NCBI GenBank assembly: GCA_019116045.1 | Contig: DXCK01000026.1 | Span: forward strand, 1 to 42,174 | Direction of reading: 5' to 3' | Origin: Candidatus Bacteroides merdipullorum | GTDB lineage: Bacteria > Bacteroidota > Bacteroidia > Bacteroidales > Bacteroidaceae | DNA length: 42,174 nt | Notes under the pieces: generated by a model | Told to the model about the DNA's origin: nothing | Databases searched by the model: none | Seen by the model: only the letters and a program-made list of their open reading frames with translations | Shown: one piece after another, positions 7,785 to 17,400 of the stretch | Layout of the letters: every line of letters begins with the position of its first letter | Position numbering within the stretch: position 1 is the first letter of the stretch | Made by a program: the position numbers and the translations under genes

Positions 7785-9872
7785 TCAAAGAAACACCCGT
7801 AAGGCGCCCTGACGGGCTACGATATGGTATGGAATACCACGGCGGATACACTCGTTTGCCATCCGGCGAAGGTAATAGCCCGAAAAGGAAGCGTCGAACA
7901 CCACGAAACGCACGTCGAACAGCTTGTCCAGGTCGGCCAGTCTTCCCTTGTAGCCCGGACAGACATACAAATAGTCCACAGGCAGGCGGGAAGCGGCAAA
8001 CTTCCCCTTCCAGCGGTCGTCCGACAAGATACAGACGCTGCGGCCTCCGTAGAACAGTATACCATTGTCCACAAACAACTTTTGATGTTCATAGCTACCA
8101 GACACGAGAACAGGCGGTTTAAGACGCAAGCGTGTCCAATGCGGCTCCAGCGAACGCAACAAACGCGACACATCGGGCAGGCTGTCCGACCCGACCAGCC
8201 AGGAGCAGCCATCGGAACCGACACAATGAACTGCCGGCGCACGACGAACGTTGTAGAAAACCAAGCTGCGACGGGGCAGCGAGCAGTAGCGGGCCGCCTG
8301 ATGATAGCCGACAAGCACTAATATGGAAAGCAGGGCGACAATGACGCGCCGGGCGACGAAACGGCGCAAAGCAAAACAACATAAGGTCAGGGATACGTAG
8401 AACAGCAACACGTCCCACACGTCAACCCAAAGACGGTCAAAAGAAGCATAAGGCAGGCGCCCTATCCAACGGAGACCTTCATTCTGCACCCACAGCAGCT
8501 TTTCCAGACCGCCTGCCCACCACGCCTGCCAAACCGGGAAGGGGGTAAGCAACAACAAAAGCACAGCCGCATAGAGTATCAACGAAGACAGGGGGACAAC
8601 CCAGAGATTGCTCAACAGGAAATGCGTGGAGAAGCGGGAGAAATAGAGCAGCACCAGAGGCACCGTCCCCACCTGCGCAGCCATAGAAACCGTCAGCAAG
8701 CCCCAAACATAACGCAACAGGCGACAACGGGGACGCCACAAAGCATACAGCGGAGGCTGGAACAACAGGATGGCCGCCAGCGAAAGGAATGACAACTGAA
8801 AACTGACATCGAACAGCCACAAAGGACGAAACAGCAGCATCAGAAAAGCTGCGGCAGCCAACGTATTCAGCGTGAGCAGGCGCTCTGACTGGAGGGTAGA
8901 AAGAGCCACTATCGACATCATCGTCACCGCACGCACCACGGGCGATGCCAGCCCGGTGAAGAAAGCGAAAGCCCACATCGCCACCACGACAAGCAGCAGC
9001 AAAGGCGGCTTCAGCCAACGCCAACGCAGCCAAAAAGGACGGAGCAGCACAAACAACAAGGCGTAGAGAAAGCCGATGTGCAGACCCGACAAAGACAACA
9101 CGTGGCTGGCGCCGGCCACGGAATACGCCTCGACAATGTCTTCACTCAAGTCCGTCTGGTCGCCCACGGTCAGAGCCGAAAGCACCGCCCACTCATCGCC
9201 CCGGAAACCCAGCCGGTGGTAAAGAGCCACCACCCTGTCGCGGCAATCCAAAGCCATCTGCCGGACAGTACGCACCGAATCATGCCCCACCACCTGCCAG
9301 TGACCCGCCGGCACGTAGGCCGTGCCACTCCCACCTCGTCGGCGAAGGAAACGCTCGTAGTCGAACTCGTCAGGGTTACCGTTGTTACACGGCGGAGAAA
9401 GACGCGTATGGACCAGCAGCTCGTCGCCCCGCGCCAAACGTGCCGCCGCAGAGTCTTTGGGGAAATAGAACAGGAAGAAAGGCCGACGGGCGTCGACCTG
9501 CAGCGAGTCGCCGGCAAAGACACCCAGCACACGGGCCGGGCACAGGATGCTGCGCTCCTTCTCCTCGGGTTGGTCGCAAATGCGCAGGTAGTAGACTGAG
9601 TTCCGGCCCGGGAAGTCATAACGGCTCTTCTCCCACTGACTGGCAGCCAGTTGGAAGCCGACAAAGCCCAGCAGCAGGAACAGGACGACCGTGTACAGAT
9701 GCCTGAGAAAGAAGCGGGAACAGGCATACAGGACGAGCAGCAAAACGGCGGAGATGCTCCCAAAGCACAGCCACGAGCAGGCTTGCGAAAGAGCATCCCC
9801 ACACACGATTCCCACCCCCAGCGGCAACAAGAGCCACAGAAAGGGATAATTCTGTCCTGCCCGGAAAGCCAC
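7785..9872 (-). CDS. comEC: ComEC/Rec2-family DNA uptake channel protein
   Basis: A 695-residue polytopic membrane protein. Hydrophobic segments are visible at the N-terminus (FLWLLLPLGVGIVCG, then SAVLLLVLYACSRFF) and throughout the central competence domain, which contains the family hallmark GASHVLSLSGLHIGFLYALL near residues 230-250. The N-terminal soluble OB-like domain lies at about 90-200. The C-terminal 170 residues (from about 525) are soluble, but the metallo-beta-lactamase motif HxHxDH is not seen, so this looks like the form lacking an active nuclease domain. ComEC moves single-stranded DNA across the inner membrane during transformation; whether this organism is competent is unknown. 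The start lies 6 bp after the rpe stop, so the two are co-transcribed. Confidence 0.9.
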   Translation of the reverse strand: MAFRAGQNYPFLWLLLPLGVGIVCGDALSQACSWLCFGSISAVLLLVLYACSRFFLRHLYTVVLFLLLGFVGFQLAASQWEKSRYDFPGRNSVYYLRICDQPEEKERSILCPARVLGVFAGDSLQVDARRPFFLFYFPKDSAAARLARGDELLVHTRLSPPCNNGNPDEFDYERFLRRRGGSGTAYVPAGHWQVVGHDSVRTVRQMALDCRDRVVALYHRLGFRGDEWAVLSALTVGDQTDLSEDIVEAYSVAGASHVLSLSGLHIGFLYALLFVLLRPFWLRWRWLKPPLLLLVVVAMWAFAFFTGLASPVVRAVTMMSIVALSTLQSERLLTLNTLAAAAFLMLLFRPLWLFDVSFQLSFLSLAAILLFQPPLYALWRPRCRLLRYVWGLLTVSMAAQVGTVPLVLLYFSRFSTHFLLSNLWVVPLSSLILYAAVLLLLLTPFPVWQAWWAGGLEKLLWVQNEGLRWIGRLPYASFDRLWVDVWDVLLFYVSLTLCCFALRRFVARRVIVALLSILVLVGYHQAARYCSLPRRSLVFYNVRRAPAVHCVGSDGCSWLVGSDSLPDVSRLLRSLEPHWTRLRLKPPVLVSGSYEHQKLFVDNGILFYGGRSVCILSDDRWKGKFAASRLPVDYLYVCPGYKGRLADLDKLFDVRFVVFDASFSGYYLRRMANECIRRGIPYHIVARQGALRVFL

Positions 9873-9878
9873 CTCTTG

Positions 9879-10529
9879 CTACAAGCTCTTCAGCGCATGA
9901 ATGGCTTCTACGGGGTCGGGAGCGGAGAAGACGGCATTGCCTGCCACCAGGATGTCGGCACCGGCTTCCACAAGGCGGGCGCCAGTCTGGAGATTAACAC
10001 CGCCGTCCACTTCGATGAGGGCGTTGGAGCCACAGGCGTCCAGCAGGTCGCGCAGTTCGCGCACCTTCTCGATGGTGTGTGAGATGAACTTCTGCCCGCC
10101 GAAGCCGGGGTTGACGCCCATCACGAGCACCATGTAGAGGTCGCCCACGATGTCTTTCAGCAGCGAGACGGGGGTGGCGGGATTGATGGTGACGGCGGGC
10201 TGCATCCCGGCGTCGCGTATCTGCTGCACCACGCGATGCAGGTGGGGGCAGGCTTCGTAGTGGACGTTCATCACGTAGGTGCCCAGTTCTTTCACTTCGG
10301 GAATGAATTTTTCGGGTTGGACTATCATCAGATGGACGTCGAGGGGTTTCTCGGCCAGGGCGGCCACGTGCTTGAGGACGGGGAAGCCGAAGGAGATGTT
10401 GGGCACGAAGACGCCGTCCATGATGTCTACATGAAGCCAGTCTGCTTCGCTTTGGTTCAGCATGGTGATGTCTTCGGCCAGGTTGCTGAAGTTGGCCGAG
10501 AGGATGGAGGGGGATATCAGGGGATTCAT
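9879..10529 (-). CDS. rpe: Ribulose-phosphate 3-epimerase
   Basis: A 216-residue TIM-barrel enzyme of the pentose phosphate pathway interconverting ribulose-5-phosphate and xylulose-5-phosphate. Motifs are SPSILSANF at the N-terminus, HVDIMDGVFVPNISFG (metal and catalytic Asp), NPGFGGQKF and EVDGGVN. I place the start at 10529 (MNPLISPSIL), as in other Rpe proteins. An upstream in-frame ATG at 10607 would add 26 residues encoded entirely by the GTTGAC-word repeat, which is not part of the fold. comEC follows after 6 bp. Confidence 0.95.
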   Translation of the reverse strand: MNPLISPSILSANFSNLAEDITMLNQSEADWLHVDIMDGVFVPNISFGFPVLKHVAALAEKPLDVHLMIVQPEKFIPEVKELGTYVMNVHYEACPHLHRVVQQIRDAGMQPAVTINPATPVSLLKDIVGDLYMVLVMGVNPGFGGQKFISHTIEKVRELRDLLDACGSNALIEVDGGVNLQTGARLVEAGADILVAGNAVFSAPDPVEAIHALKSL

Positions 10530-10550
10530 AGGTTTTCTGTTTTTAGTTGA

Positions 10551-10676
10551 CGAGTTAACGAGTTGACGAGTTGACAAGGGAAGAGTTGACAAGGGAAGAG
10601 TTGACAAGGGGACGAGGGACGAGTTGACGAGGGGACAAGGGCCTGGTTGCCTGAAGCCTTGTCAACTCGTCAACTC
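10551..10676. repeat. GTTGAC-word spacer with 20-bp inverted repeat
   Basis: The fmt-rpe gap repeats the words GAGTTGACGAG and GAGTTGACAAGGG many times. GAGTTGACGAGTTGACAAGG at 10560-10579 and its exact reverse complement at 10657-10676 form perfect 20-bp arms around a 77-bp loop that holds more of the same words. It belongs to the same vocabulary as the spacer at 3634-3710. A terminator role is possible but no T-run is present. Confidence 0.8.
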
Positions 10677-10683
10677 ACCTGCC

Positions 10684-11655
10684 TTACTCCACTTGGGCGG
10701 GCTGGACGAGGTGGAAGCCGCGCAGGAGTTCGTCGACGGGGAGGCGCCGCTTGCCGGGCAACTGCAAGGAGCGTATGCCGACCAGGCCGTCGGCCACGGC
10801 TACGCGGAGGTAGGTTTTCCCATCTGTCTGCACCGTGCCGACGGGCAGGTTGTGGGGTTGGGGCAGCTTCTCGGCTTCGAATATCTTCAGCACCACGGGC
10901 GGATGGCCGGGCTGTTGCAGCTCGGTCCAGGCGGCGGGATAGGGGGAGAGGCCGCGGATGAAGTCGTAGACCTGCTTGGCGGGGCGGTTCCAGTCGATGC
11001 GGCAGGTGTCTTTGAATATCTTCGGCGCGGGGCGCAGGGGGGTGCAGACGGGCATTTGTTCTTGGGGAATGGGTGTGGTGCGGCCGGCCAGTATGTCGTC
11101 GACGGTGTCGGTCACCAGGCGTCCGCCCAGCAGCATGAGGCGGTCGTGCACGGTGCCCACGTCGTCGGTGTCGGCAATGGGCACGCGCACCTGGCGGATG
11201 ATTTCGCCGGTGTCTATCTCTTGACGGAGAAAGAAGGTGGTGAGGCCGGTCTCCGTCTCGCCGTTGATGACGGCCCAGTTGATGGGCGCCGCGCCGCGGT
11301 ATTGGGGCAAGAGGGAGGCATGGAGGTTAAACGTGCCCAGGCGGGGCATGGCCCAGACCACCTCGGGCAGCATGCGGAAGGCGACGACTATCTGCAAATC
11401 GGCCTGCCACGCGCGCAGGGCCTTCAGGAAGTCTTCATTCTTCAACTTCTCAGGCTGCAATAGCGGAAGATTGTGTTCCAAAGCATACTGCTTGACGGGC
11501 GAATACTGCACCTTGTGGCCGCGCCCGGCGGGTTTGTCGGGCATGGTGATGACGCCCACCACGTTGTAGCCGCCTTCGACGAGGCAGCGCAGGGACTCGA
11601 CGGCAAACTCCGGTGTGCCCATGTAGACGATTCGCAAGTCTTCTTTCTTCATCAT
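10684..11655 (-). CDS. fmt: Methionyl-tRNA formyltransferase
   Basis: A 323-residue enzyme that formylates initiator Met-tRNA using 10-formyltetrahydrofolate. The N-terminal Rossmann-like domain starts LRIVYMGTPEFAVESLRCL; the catalytic region is FNLHASLLPQYRGAAPINWA with the conserved Asn and His, followed by GETETGLTTFFL and the catalytic Asp in IDTGEI. The C-terminal OB-like domain (about 205-323) is present, so the length is normal. It lies between the CLC gene and rpe on the same strand, separated from each by a repeat-filled spacer of 251 and 154 bp. Confidence 0.96.
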   Translation of the reverse strand: MMKKEDLRIVYMGTPEFAVESLRCLVEGGYNVVGVITMPDKPAGRGHKVQYSPVKQYALEHNLPLLQPEKLKNEDFLKALRAWQADLQIVVAFRMLPEVVWAMPRLGTFNLHASLLPQYRGAAPINWAVINGETETGLTTFFLRQEIDTGEIIRQVRVPIADTDDVGTVHDRLMLLGGRLVTDTVDDILAGRTTPIPQEQMPVCTPLRPAPKIFKDTCRIDWNRPAKQVYDFIRGLSPYPAAWTELQQPGHPPVVLKIFEAEKLPQPHNLPVGTVQTDGKTYLRVAVADGLVGIRSLQLPGKRRLPVDELLRGFHLVQPAQVE

Positions 11656-11697
11656 ATTTCTGTCTTCTTTTTATGGTTGTTTTCGAATTGCTTTTTT

Positions 11698-11903
11698 GAT
11701 AGGGGTCTATCAATGCTCTATGATAGGGGTGTATCAACGCTCTATGATAGGAGTGTATCAACGCTCTATGATAGGGGTCGTCCAATGCTCTTTGGATGGG
11801 GTCGTCCAATGCTCTATGGATGGGGTCGTCCAACGCTCTATGGATGGGGTCATCCAACGCTCTATGGATGGGGTCATCCAACGCTCTATGGACGGGGTCG
11901 TCC
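11698..11903. repeat. Tandem palindromic array B, 9 units of 24 bp with co-varying hairpin arms
   Basis: Nine hairpin cores lie exactly 24 bp apart, starting at 11698, 11722, 11746, 11770, 11794, 11818, 11842, 11866 and 11890. On the plus strand most cores are a 5-bp left arm, the loop GGGT and a right arm; the third core has GAGT in place of GGGT. The arms are GATAG/CTATC in unit 1, GGATG/CATCC in units 7 and 8 and GGACG/CGTCC in unit 9, all fully paired. Units 5 and 6 pair through a G-U wobble, and only unit 4, where the two arm types meet, is broken. The spacer between cores is AAYGCTCTAT or very close to it. The array fills the gap between the CLC stop and fmt. Confidence 0.92.
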
Positions 11904-11906
11904 AAT

Positions 11907-13715
11907 CTATTCGTCGGAGAAATGCACCAACACCTCGCGGTAGTAGTTGAATATCTTCGACTTCGACACGAAGCCCAGGTATCGCCCGTCGGCATCGACC
12001 ACGGGCAGGTTCCAGGCCTGCGTGTCGTCAAACGTGCGCATCACCTGCTCCATGCTGTCCGTGCTATACAGCCGTGCGGGAGGCAACGTCATCAGGCGCT
12101 CGACGGTGAAGCGGTGGTACAGCTCCTGCCGGAACATGATGTTGCGTATGTCGTCCAGCGGTATGATGCCCAGCAGGCGGCGGTCGGCGTCGAGCACAGG
12201 AAAGATGTTGCGATGCGCATGGGCAATGACGCTGACCAGTCCCCCCAGGTCCATGTCGGGACGGACGGGCGTGAAGTCAGTCTCCACCACGTTCTCCATC
12301 TTCATCAGCGTCAGCACCGACTTATCCTTGTTGTGCGTCAACAATTCCCCCTTCTTGGCCAGACGCATGGAGTAGATGCTGTGCGGCTCGAACACGATGA
12401 TGGTCAGGTAAGAACTGACGGACACAATCATCAGCGGCAGAAACAAGTCGTAACCACCCGTCAGCTCGGCAATGAGGAACACGCCCGTCAACGGCGCGTG
12501 CATCACGCCACTCATCACCCCCGCCATGCCCATCAAGGCGAAGTTCTTCTCCGGCAGGAAAGGGGTAATGTTGAACTCGTTGCTGAAATGCGAGAACACG
12601 AACCCCGCAATGCACCCCAGGTAGAGCGACGGAGCGAAGATACCCCCGCAGCCTCCCCCACCGTTGGTAGCGCTCGAGGCAAAAACCTTGAAGACAATGA
12701 TGAGCATCAAGTACACCAGCAACAGATTGCTGTGACCGTAGAAGAAGGAGTTGTTCATCACCGTGTCCCACTCGGCCCCGGTCATGCCATTCAACAACAG
12801 TTCTATCGTATCGTAACCCTCGCCATACAACGGCGGGAACAGGAAAATCAGCACACTCAGCATCGTGCCGCCCAGCAACAACTTCTTCCAAGGCGTCTTC
12901 AGCCGCCCGAACACCCCCTCCACCCGGTTCATGGCCCGCGTGAAGTAGAGCGACACCAATCCGCAGAACACCCCCAGCATGATGACATAAGGGATGCGCA
13001 CCAGCTCGAACGGCTGATCCAGGTGAAAGCGGAACATAGCCTCCTGCCCCGTCACGACATAAGACAACGTGGCCGCCGTCACCGACGAAATCAACAAAGG
13101 CAACAACGACGTCATCGTCAAGTCAATCATCAGCACCTCCAGCGTGAACACCAGCCCCGCAATCGGCGCCTTAAAGATGCCGGCCACCGCGCCCGCAGCC
13201 CCGCAGCCCACCAGCAGCATCAGCGTGCGGTGCTCCATCTTGAACATACTGCCCAGGTTCGACCCGATGGCCGACCCCGTCAGCACGATAGGCGCCTCCG
13301 CCCCCACCGAACCACCAAAGCCGATGGTGATGGAACTGGCCAGGATGGACGACCACGTATTGTGCCGCTTGATGCGCCCCTGACGGCGTGAGATGGCATA
13401 CAGAATCTTCGTCACCCCGTGGCTGATGTCATCCTTCACCACGTAGCGCACAAAGAGCCCCGTCAGGAAAATACCTACCACCGGATAAACCAAATACAAG
13501 TAATTGGCCTCCGTCGTATCAAAATTATCAGTCAGAAACAGTTGTATCCAATGTATCAGTTGCTTCAGCAACAAAGCCGCCAGCGCCGTGCAGATGCCCA
13601 CCAGGAAACTAAGCATCAAGATAAACTGCCGCTCCTTGATGTGCTGCTCGCGCCAACGAAGAAGACGGAGCAACCACCCCTTTGCACTATAATATATAGG
13701 TGTATCCTGCGTCAT
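11907..13715 (-). CDS. CLC-family chloride channel/antiporter with C-terminal CBS pair
   Basis: A 602-residue membrane protein. The first 440 residues form the CLC transporter core with many hydrophobic helices. The anion-pore motif around the gating glutamate is GSVGAEAPIVLTGSA (Glu140), equivalent to GREGP in E. coli ClcA; the other pore motif is GGIFAPSLYLG. Residues from about 470 to the end form two CBS domains (HRNIFPVLDADRRLLGIIP and NLPVVDADGRYLGFVS), which usually bind adenine nucleotides and tune gating. Retention of the gating glutamate suits a Cl-/H+ exchanger, but the sequence alone does not separate a channel from an antiporter. The start overlaps the stop of the upstream tsaC-type gene by 4 bp, which suggests translational coupling. 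Confidence 0.93.
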   Translation of the reverse strand: MTQDTPIYYSAKGWLLRLLRWREQHIKERQFILMLSFLVGICTALAALLLKQLIHWIQLFLTDNFDTTEANYLYLVYPVVGIFLTGLFVRYVVKDDISHGVTKILYAISRRQGRIKRHNTWSSILASSITIGFGGSVGAEAPIVLTGSAIGSNLGSMFKMEHRTLMLLVGCGAAGAVAGIFKAPIAGLVFTLEVLMIDLTMTSLLPLLISSVTAATLSYVVTGQEAMFRFHLDQPFELVRIPYVIMLGVFCGLVSLYFTRAMNRVEGVFGRLKTPWKKLLLGGTMLSVLIFLFPPLYGEGYDTIELLLNGMTGAEWDTVMNNSFFYGHSNLLLVYLMLIIVFKVFASSATNGGGGCGGIFAPSLYLGCIAGFVFSHFSNEFNITPFLPEKNFALMGMAGVMSGVMHAPLTGVFLIAELTGGYDLFLPLMIVSVSSYLTIIVFEPHSIYSMRLAKKGELLTHNKDKSVLTLMKMENVVETDFTPVRPDMDLGGLVSVIAHAHRNIFPVLDADRRLLGIIPLDDIRNIMFRQELYHRFTVERLMTLPPARLYSTDSMEQVMRTFDDTQAWNLPVVDADGRYLGFVSKSKIFNYYREVLVHFSDE

Positions 13716-14287
13716 GGACGAATGATTTTAACCTCTCCTCCCTGCCCCAGCTTAATGATGGACGACGGGCGGGCCGGTTCGGTCTCAGTACGCCGCGCTT
13801 CCACCACATAATCGACAGCATTCTTTATCTCATCGCTTATCTCAGCAAAAGTACGGGGAGAAGGCTGCCCGCTCACATTGGCCGAAGTAGAAACAATAGC
13901 CTTGCGGAAACGAAAACAAAGAGCCTTCGAGAACTCCTCGCCAGTAACACGTATGCCCACACTGCCATCTTCTGCCAGCAAGTTAGAAGCCAAATTACGC
14001 GCACCGGAATAAATAATGGTCAAAGGCTTATCGGCCACGTCTATCAAATCCCAAGCCACGGCAGGCACATCCTGCACATAAAAATCCACTTTGACGGCCG
14101 AATCTACCAATACCAGCATAGCCTTACTGTCCGCCCTGCGCTTTATTTCGTAAACACGACGCACTGCCTCTTCATTGGTAGCATCACATCCAATGCCCCA
14201 GATGGTATCGGTTGGATACAATATCACCCCCCCGTCCTGCATCACCTGGCAAGCCTTTTTGATGTCTTCTATCCAGTTTTTATCCAT
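13712..14287 (-). CDS. tsaC: L-threonylcarbamoyladenylate synthase (Sua5/YciO/YrdC family)
   Basis: A 191-residue single-domain protein. It should make threonylcarbamoyl-AMP from threonine, bicarbonate and ATP for the t6A37 modification of ANN-decoding tRNAs. Family motifs are VILYPTDTIWGIGCDA at the N-terminus, the KRRADSKAM basic motif near residue 70 (KxR...K) and STSANVSGQPSP near 145 (SxN). It lacks the extra Sua5 C-terminal domain, so it is TsaC-like in size. It is the first gene of a minus-strand run, with a TACATTTG promoter box 22 bp upstream, and overlaps the CLC gene by 4 bp. YciO-type paralogues of unknown function cannot be fully excluded. Confidence 0.9.
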   Translation of the reverse strand: MDKNWIEDIKKACQVMQDGGVILYPTDTIWGIGCDATNEEAVRRVYEIKRRADSKAMLVLVDSAVKVDFYVQDVPAVAWDLIDVADKPLTIIYSGARNLASNLLAEDGSVGIRVTGEEFSKALCFRFRKAIVSTSANVSGQPSPRTFAEISDEIKNAVDYVVEARRTETEPARPSSIIKLGQGGEVKIIRP

Positions 14288-14309
14288 AGTCTATTCAGTG
14301 ATTGACGCG

Positions 14310-14317
14310 CAAATGTA
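14310..14317 (-). promoter_or_regulatory. -7 box for the tsaC-CLC transcript
   Basis: TACATTTG on the minus strand matches TAnnTTTG, 22 bp before the start codon at 14287. A minus-strand TTG at 14337-14335 lies 17 bp further upstream and could be a weak -33 element. Confidence 0.6.
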
Positions 14318-14392
14318 GTAATTTGTATCCATAAACAAGCAGGATTCACGCAAATAATACAGTGGAACCTTTCATAGTTTGGTTCATTTCAC

Positions 14393-14400
14393 TATTTTTG
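14393..14400 (+). promoter_or_regulatory. -7 box for the hybrid two-component regulator gene
   Basis: TATTTTTG matches TAnnTTTG and lies 60 bp before the ATG at 14461. The divergent box for tsaC is 75 bp away, so the two transcripts start in one short shared gap. Confidence 0.55.
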
Positions 14401-14460
14401 CAGCACAGCATCAAAGGCCATAGCTATGTTTAAACACCTATAATATACATTATCTCTGTC

Positions 14461-17400
14461 ATGAATATTATACGCTTTATTACATATCTACTTCTAACCA
14501 TACTCACCGGAATAAGCGGGCAGATACAAGCCCTTGTACATGAAAACATATTCAACATTAAATACATCGGACTTCCTGAAGGGCTCAGCGACCTTCGCGT
14601 CTATTCCATCATAGAAGACAAAGACGGCGTCATTTGGATTGCCACGAAAGCAGGCATCGACCGTTACAACGGGCACAGCATGAAGAACTACACACTGGCT
14701 GGCGACTATCGCTACGGCGACATGGCCGGGCGGTGCATCAAACTGCTGTACGACGACCGCTCCGGACTATGGGCCTACGACAACACCGGCAAAGTCTTTC
14801 ACTACTCCATCGAGAACGACCGCTTCGAGCTGATCCTGCACCTCAGCCATTACACTCACACCAACGTCATCCTGAACGACCTGTATTTCGACCAGGACGA
14901 AACCTTATGGTTAGGTTCAAACCTGGGACTGTATAAGCAAGAAAAAAACGGAAACGTGCAGCAAGTATTGGACGGGTATTTCGTTGGTGCCATCATATCC
15001 ACCGGAAAGGCCCTGTACGTCGGCACCACACAAGGTACCCTGCGGCTCATGCCCGACGGACAAGCCGTGTCCGTCAGCCGAGGAGACATATCTTCCCTGC
15101 ACTACGACCAAGCCAAGAACGAACTGTGGGCAGGCACTTTCAACAGCGGCTTGCTGGTTATCGACTTGTCCACCGGCGACATCCATACCCTAAATAAGCC
15201 TGAGTCTGTCTTTCTGCGCCCCATCCGCGACATCACCCCCTACGACGACGTGACCACCCTGCTGGGCATCGACGGCGGAGGGGTCTGGTCGGTGGACCGT
15301 TCCCTCAAAACCGCCAAGCTGCTGATGAATGCCGAAGACGACAGTCCCAATGTGCTGAAGAACAACGGCATCTATGCCGTGACCAAAGACCGGCAGGGCA
15401 ACATCTGGACAGGCAGCTATTCAGGAGGCGTATCGGCTTCTATTCTGCTCAGCTTCCCTATTCAGACGTTTGTACACAAACGAGGAACCACCCAATCGCT
15501 GGCCAACAACAACGTGAATGACATAAAGGAAGGAGACAACGGCGACCTGTGGTTCGCCACCGACAACGGCATCAGCATACTGGATGCCACGACCGGACGC
15601 TGGCGGCACGAACTGAAAGGGACAGTGGTGGTCAATCTGGGCAAGGGCACCGACGGCTCAGTGTGGGCCACCACGTATGGGAACGGACTCTACTGCCTGA
15701 ATCCCGAGGGACACGTCATCCGACACCTGACCCAACAGAACGGACTGAGCACCAACTACGTATTCTCCGTCAAACAAGATGCGGAAGGCGACATCTGGGT
15801 AGGAGCACTGAATGGAAGCCTGCAGCTATTCAGCCACGACGGGCGCCTTAAACATACTTATGAGGACATCCATGAATCGATGAGCCTTGCGGAAGTAGAC
15901 AAGTATCACATGGCCGCAGGCACGACGAACGGCTTTTTCCTGGTGGACAAGCGCAACCACAGCAAACGACATTATGCCACCACTTCGGAATGGGAACGGC
16001 ACGAGGTCAATACCTACATCACCGCCATGCTGTTCAACGACGACCACACGGTGTGGCTGGGGACCGAAGGCGGAGGCATCAACCTGTACAACATGCAAGA
16101 CGGCACTGTCAAGACCTATACCAATCGCGACGGGCTTCCCTCGAACGATGTCTACAGCCTGCAACGTGACAGCAGGGGAAGGCTTTGGGCCAGTACAAGA
16201 AAGGGCATTGCCATCATGGATGACGGGCGCATATCAAGCCTCAACTACGTGGAAGATGTAGAGAAAGTGTACAACAAGTCTTCATTCACCTGCCTGAGCA
16301 ACGGTGAGTTTGTATATGGAAGTACAGAAGGTGCCATACTCATCGACCCTGCAGCCATCTCCGTAAACGACTACCAGGCGCCGTTGCGCTTTACGGGTGT
16401 AATCACTACATGGCATGATGCAGAAGAGGCAGAACAACTTCCCCCTCGCCTGTACCACATGATAACAGAAGGAAATGTCAGCCTGGACTACGCCCACAAC
16501 ACTTTCACCGTCACCTTCGAGGCCATCAACTACCGCTTCCGCCATGACATTGTATACCAGTACATGCTGGATGGTTATGAAAAAACCTGGAACAGCCCGA
16601 CGCCTGAAGGGGAAGCACGCTATATACGAGTATCTCCGGGCTCATACCAACTGAAAGTACGCTGCCTGCGGCAGAGCGACGGTAAAGTAATGGTAGAACG
16701 CACGCTGCATATCGAGATTTCACAACCGTGGTGGAACAGTTGGTGGGCATGGATGCTATACGCATGCCTGGTAGGCAGCTTGTTCTGGTTCATCCTGCAA
16801 TACAAGAGCAACCACTTGCAGAAGAAATACGACGAAGACAAAATCCAGTTCTTCATCAATACGGTGCACAACATACGCACTCCCGTCACGCTCATCATGG
16901 CCCCGCTGGAGGACTTGCAGAAGGAGCAGGGCCTGTCGGCCGACGCGCGCTATTTCATCAAAGCAGCCCGAAGCAATACGCGCCGCCTGAACACGCTCGT
17001 CACCCAACTGCTCGAGTTCGAGAAGATAGACATGGGACAGAAACAGCTATCGCTCATCCCGCTGCGGCTGAATGACATCTTGGAAGAAGAGGCCGCCAAC
17101 TTCCGCACCTATTGCGAGAAGAAAGGCGTGCAACTGAAGGTTTCGGTGCCCGACGAAGAAGTATGCACGCTGGCCAGCATCCACCTGATGGAGATGCTAC
17201 TGGACAACCTCCTGTCCAACGCCTGCAAATACACCCCCGGCGGCGGGCACGTCAGCCTGCGCCTGTCGGCCACGCGCCACAAAGCCATCATCGAGGTGGA
17301 AGACGATGGCATAGGCATCCCACGCAAAGCACAAAAACATCTCTTCCACAAGGCCGGCCGCCTGGAGAACGCACGACAGATGACCGAAGAGGGCACAGGA

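Noticed and set aside
10530..10607. N-terminal extension of Rpe
   Set aside because: The 26 residues are a translation of the GTTGAC spacer repeat; Rpe proteins begin just before the SPSIL motif.
11698..11903. CRISPR array
   Set aside because: Units repeat directly with no unique spacers of 30 bp or so, and no cas gene is nearby; the other arrays fail for the same reason.
11696..12031. Open frames through array B giving 8-residue peptide repeats on either strand
   Set aside because: A 24-bp period automatically gives an 8-residue repeat; the frames start in or run into the CLC gene in the wrong frame, have no start-site context, and the other arrays with 22- and 23-bp periods do not conserve a frame.
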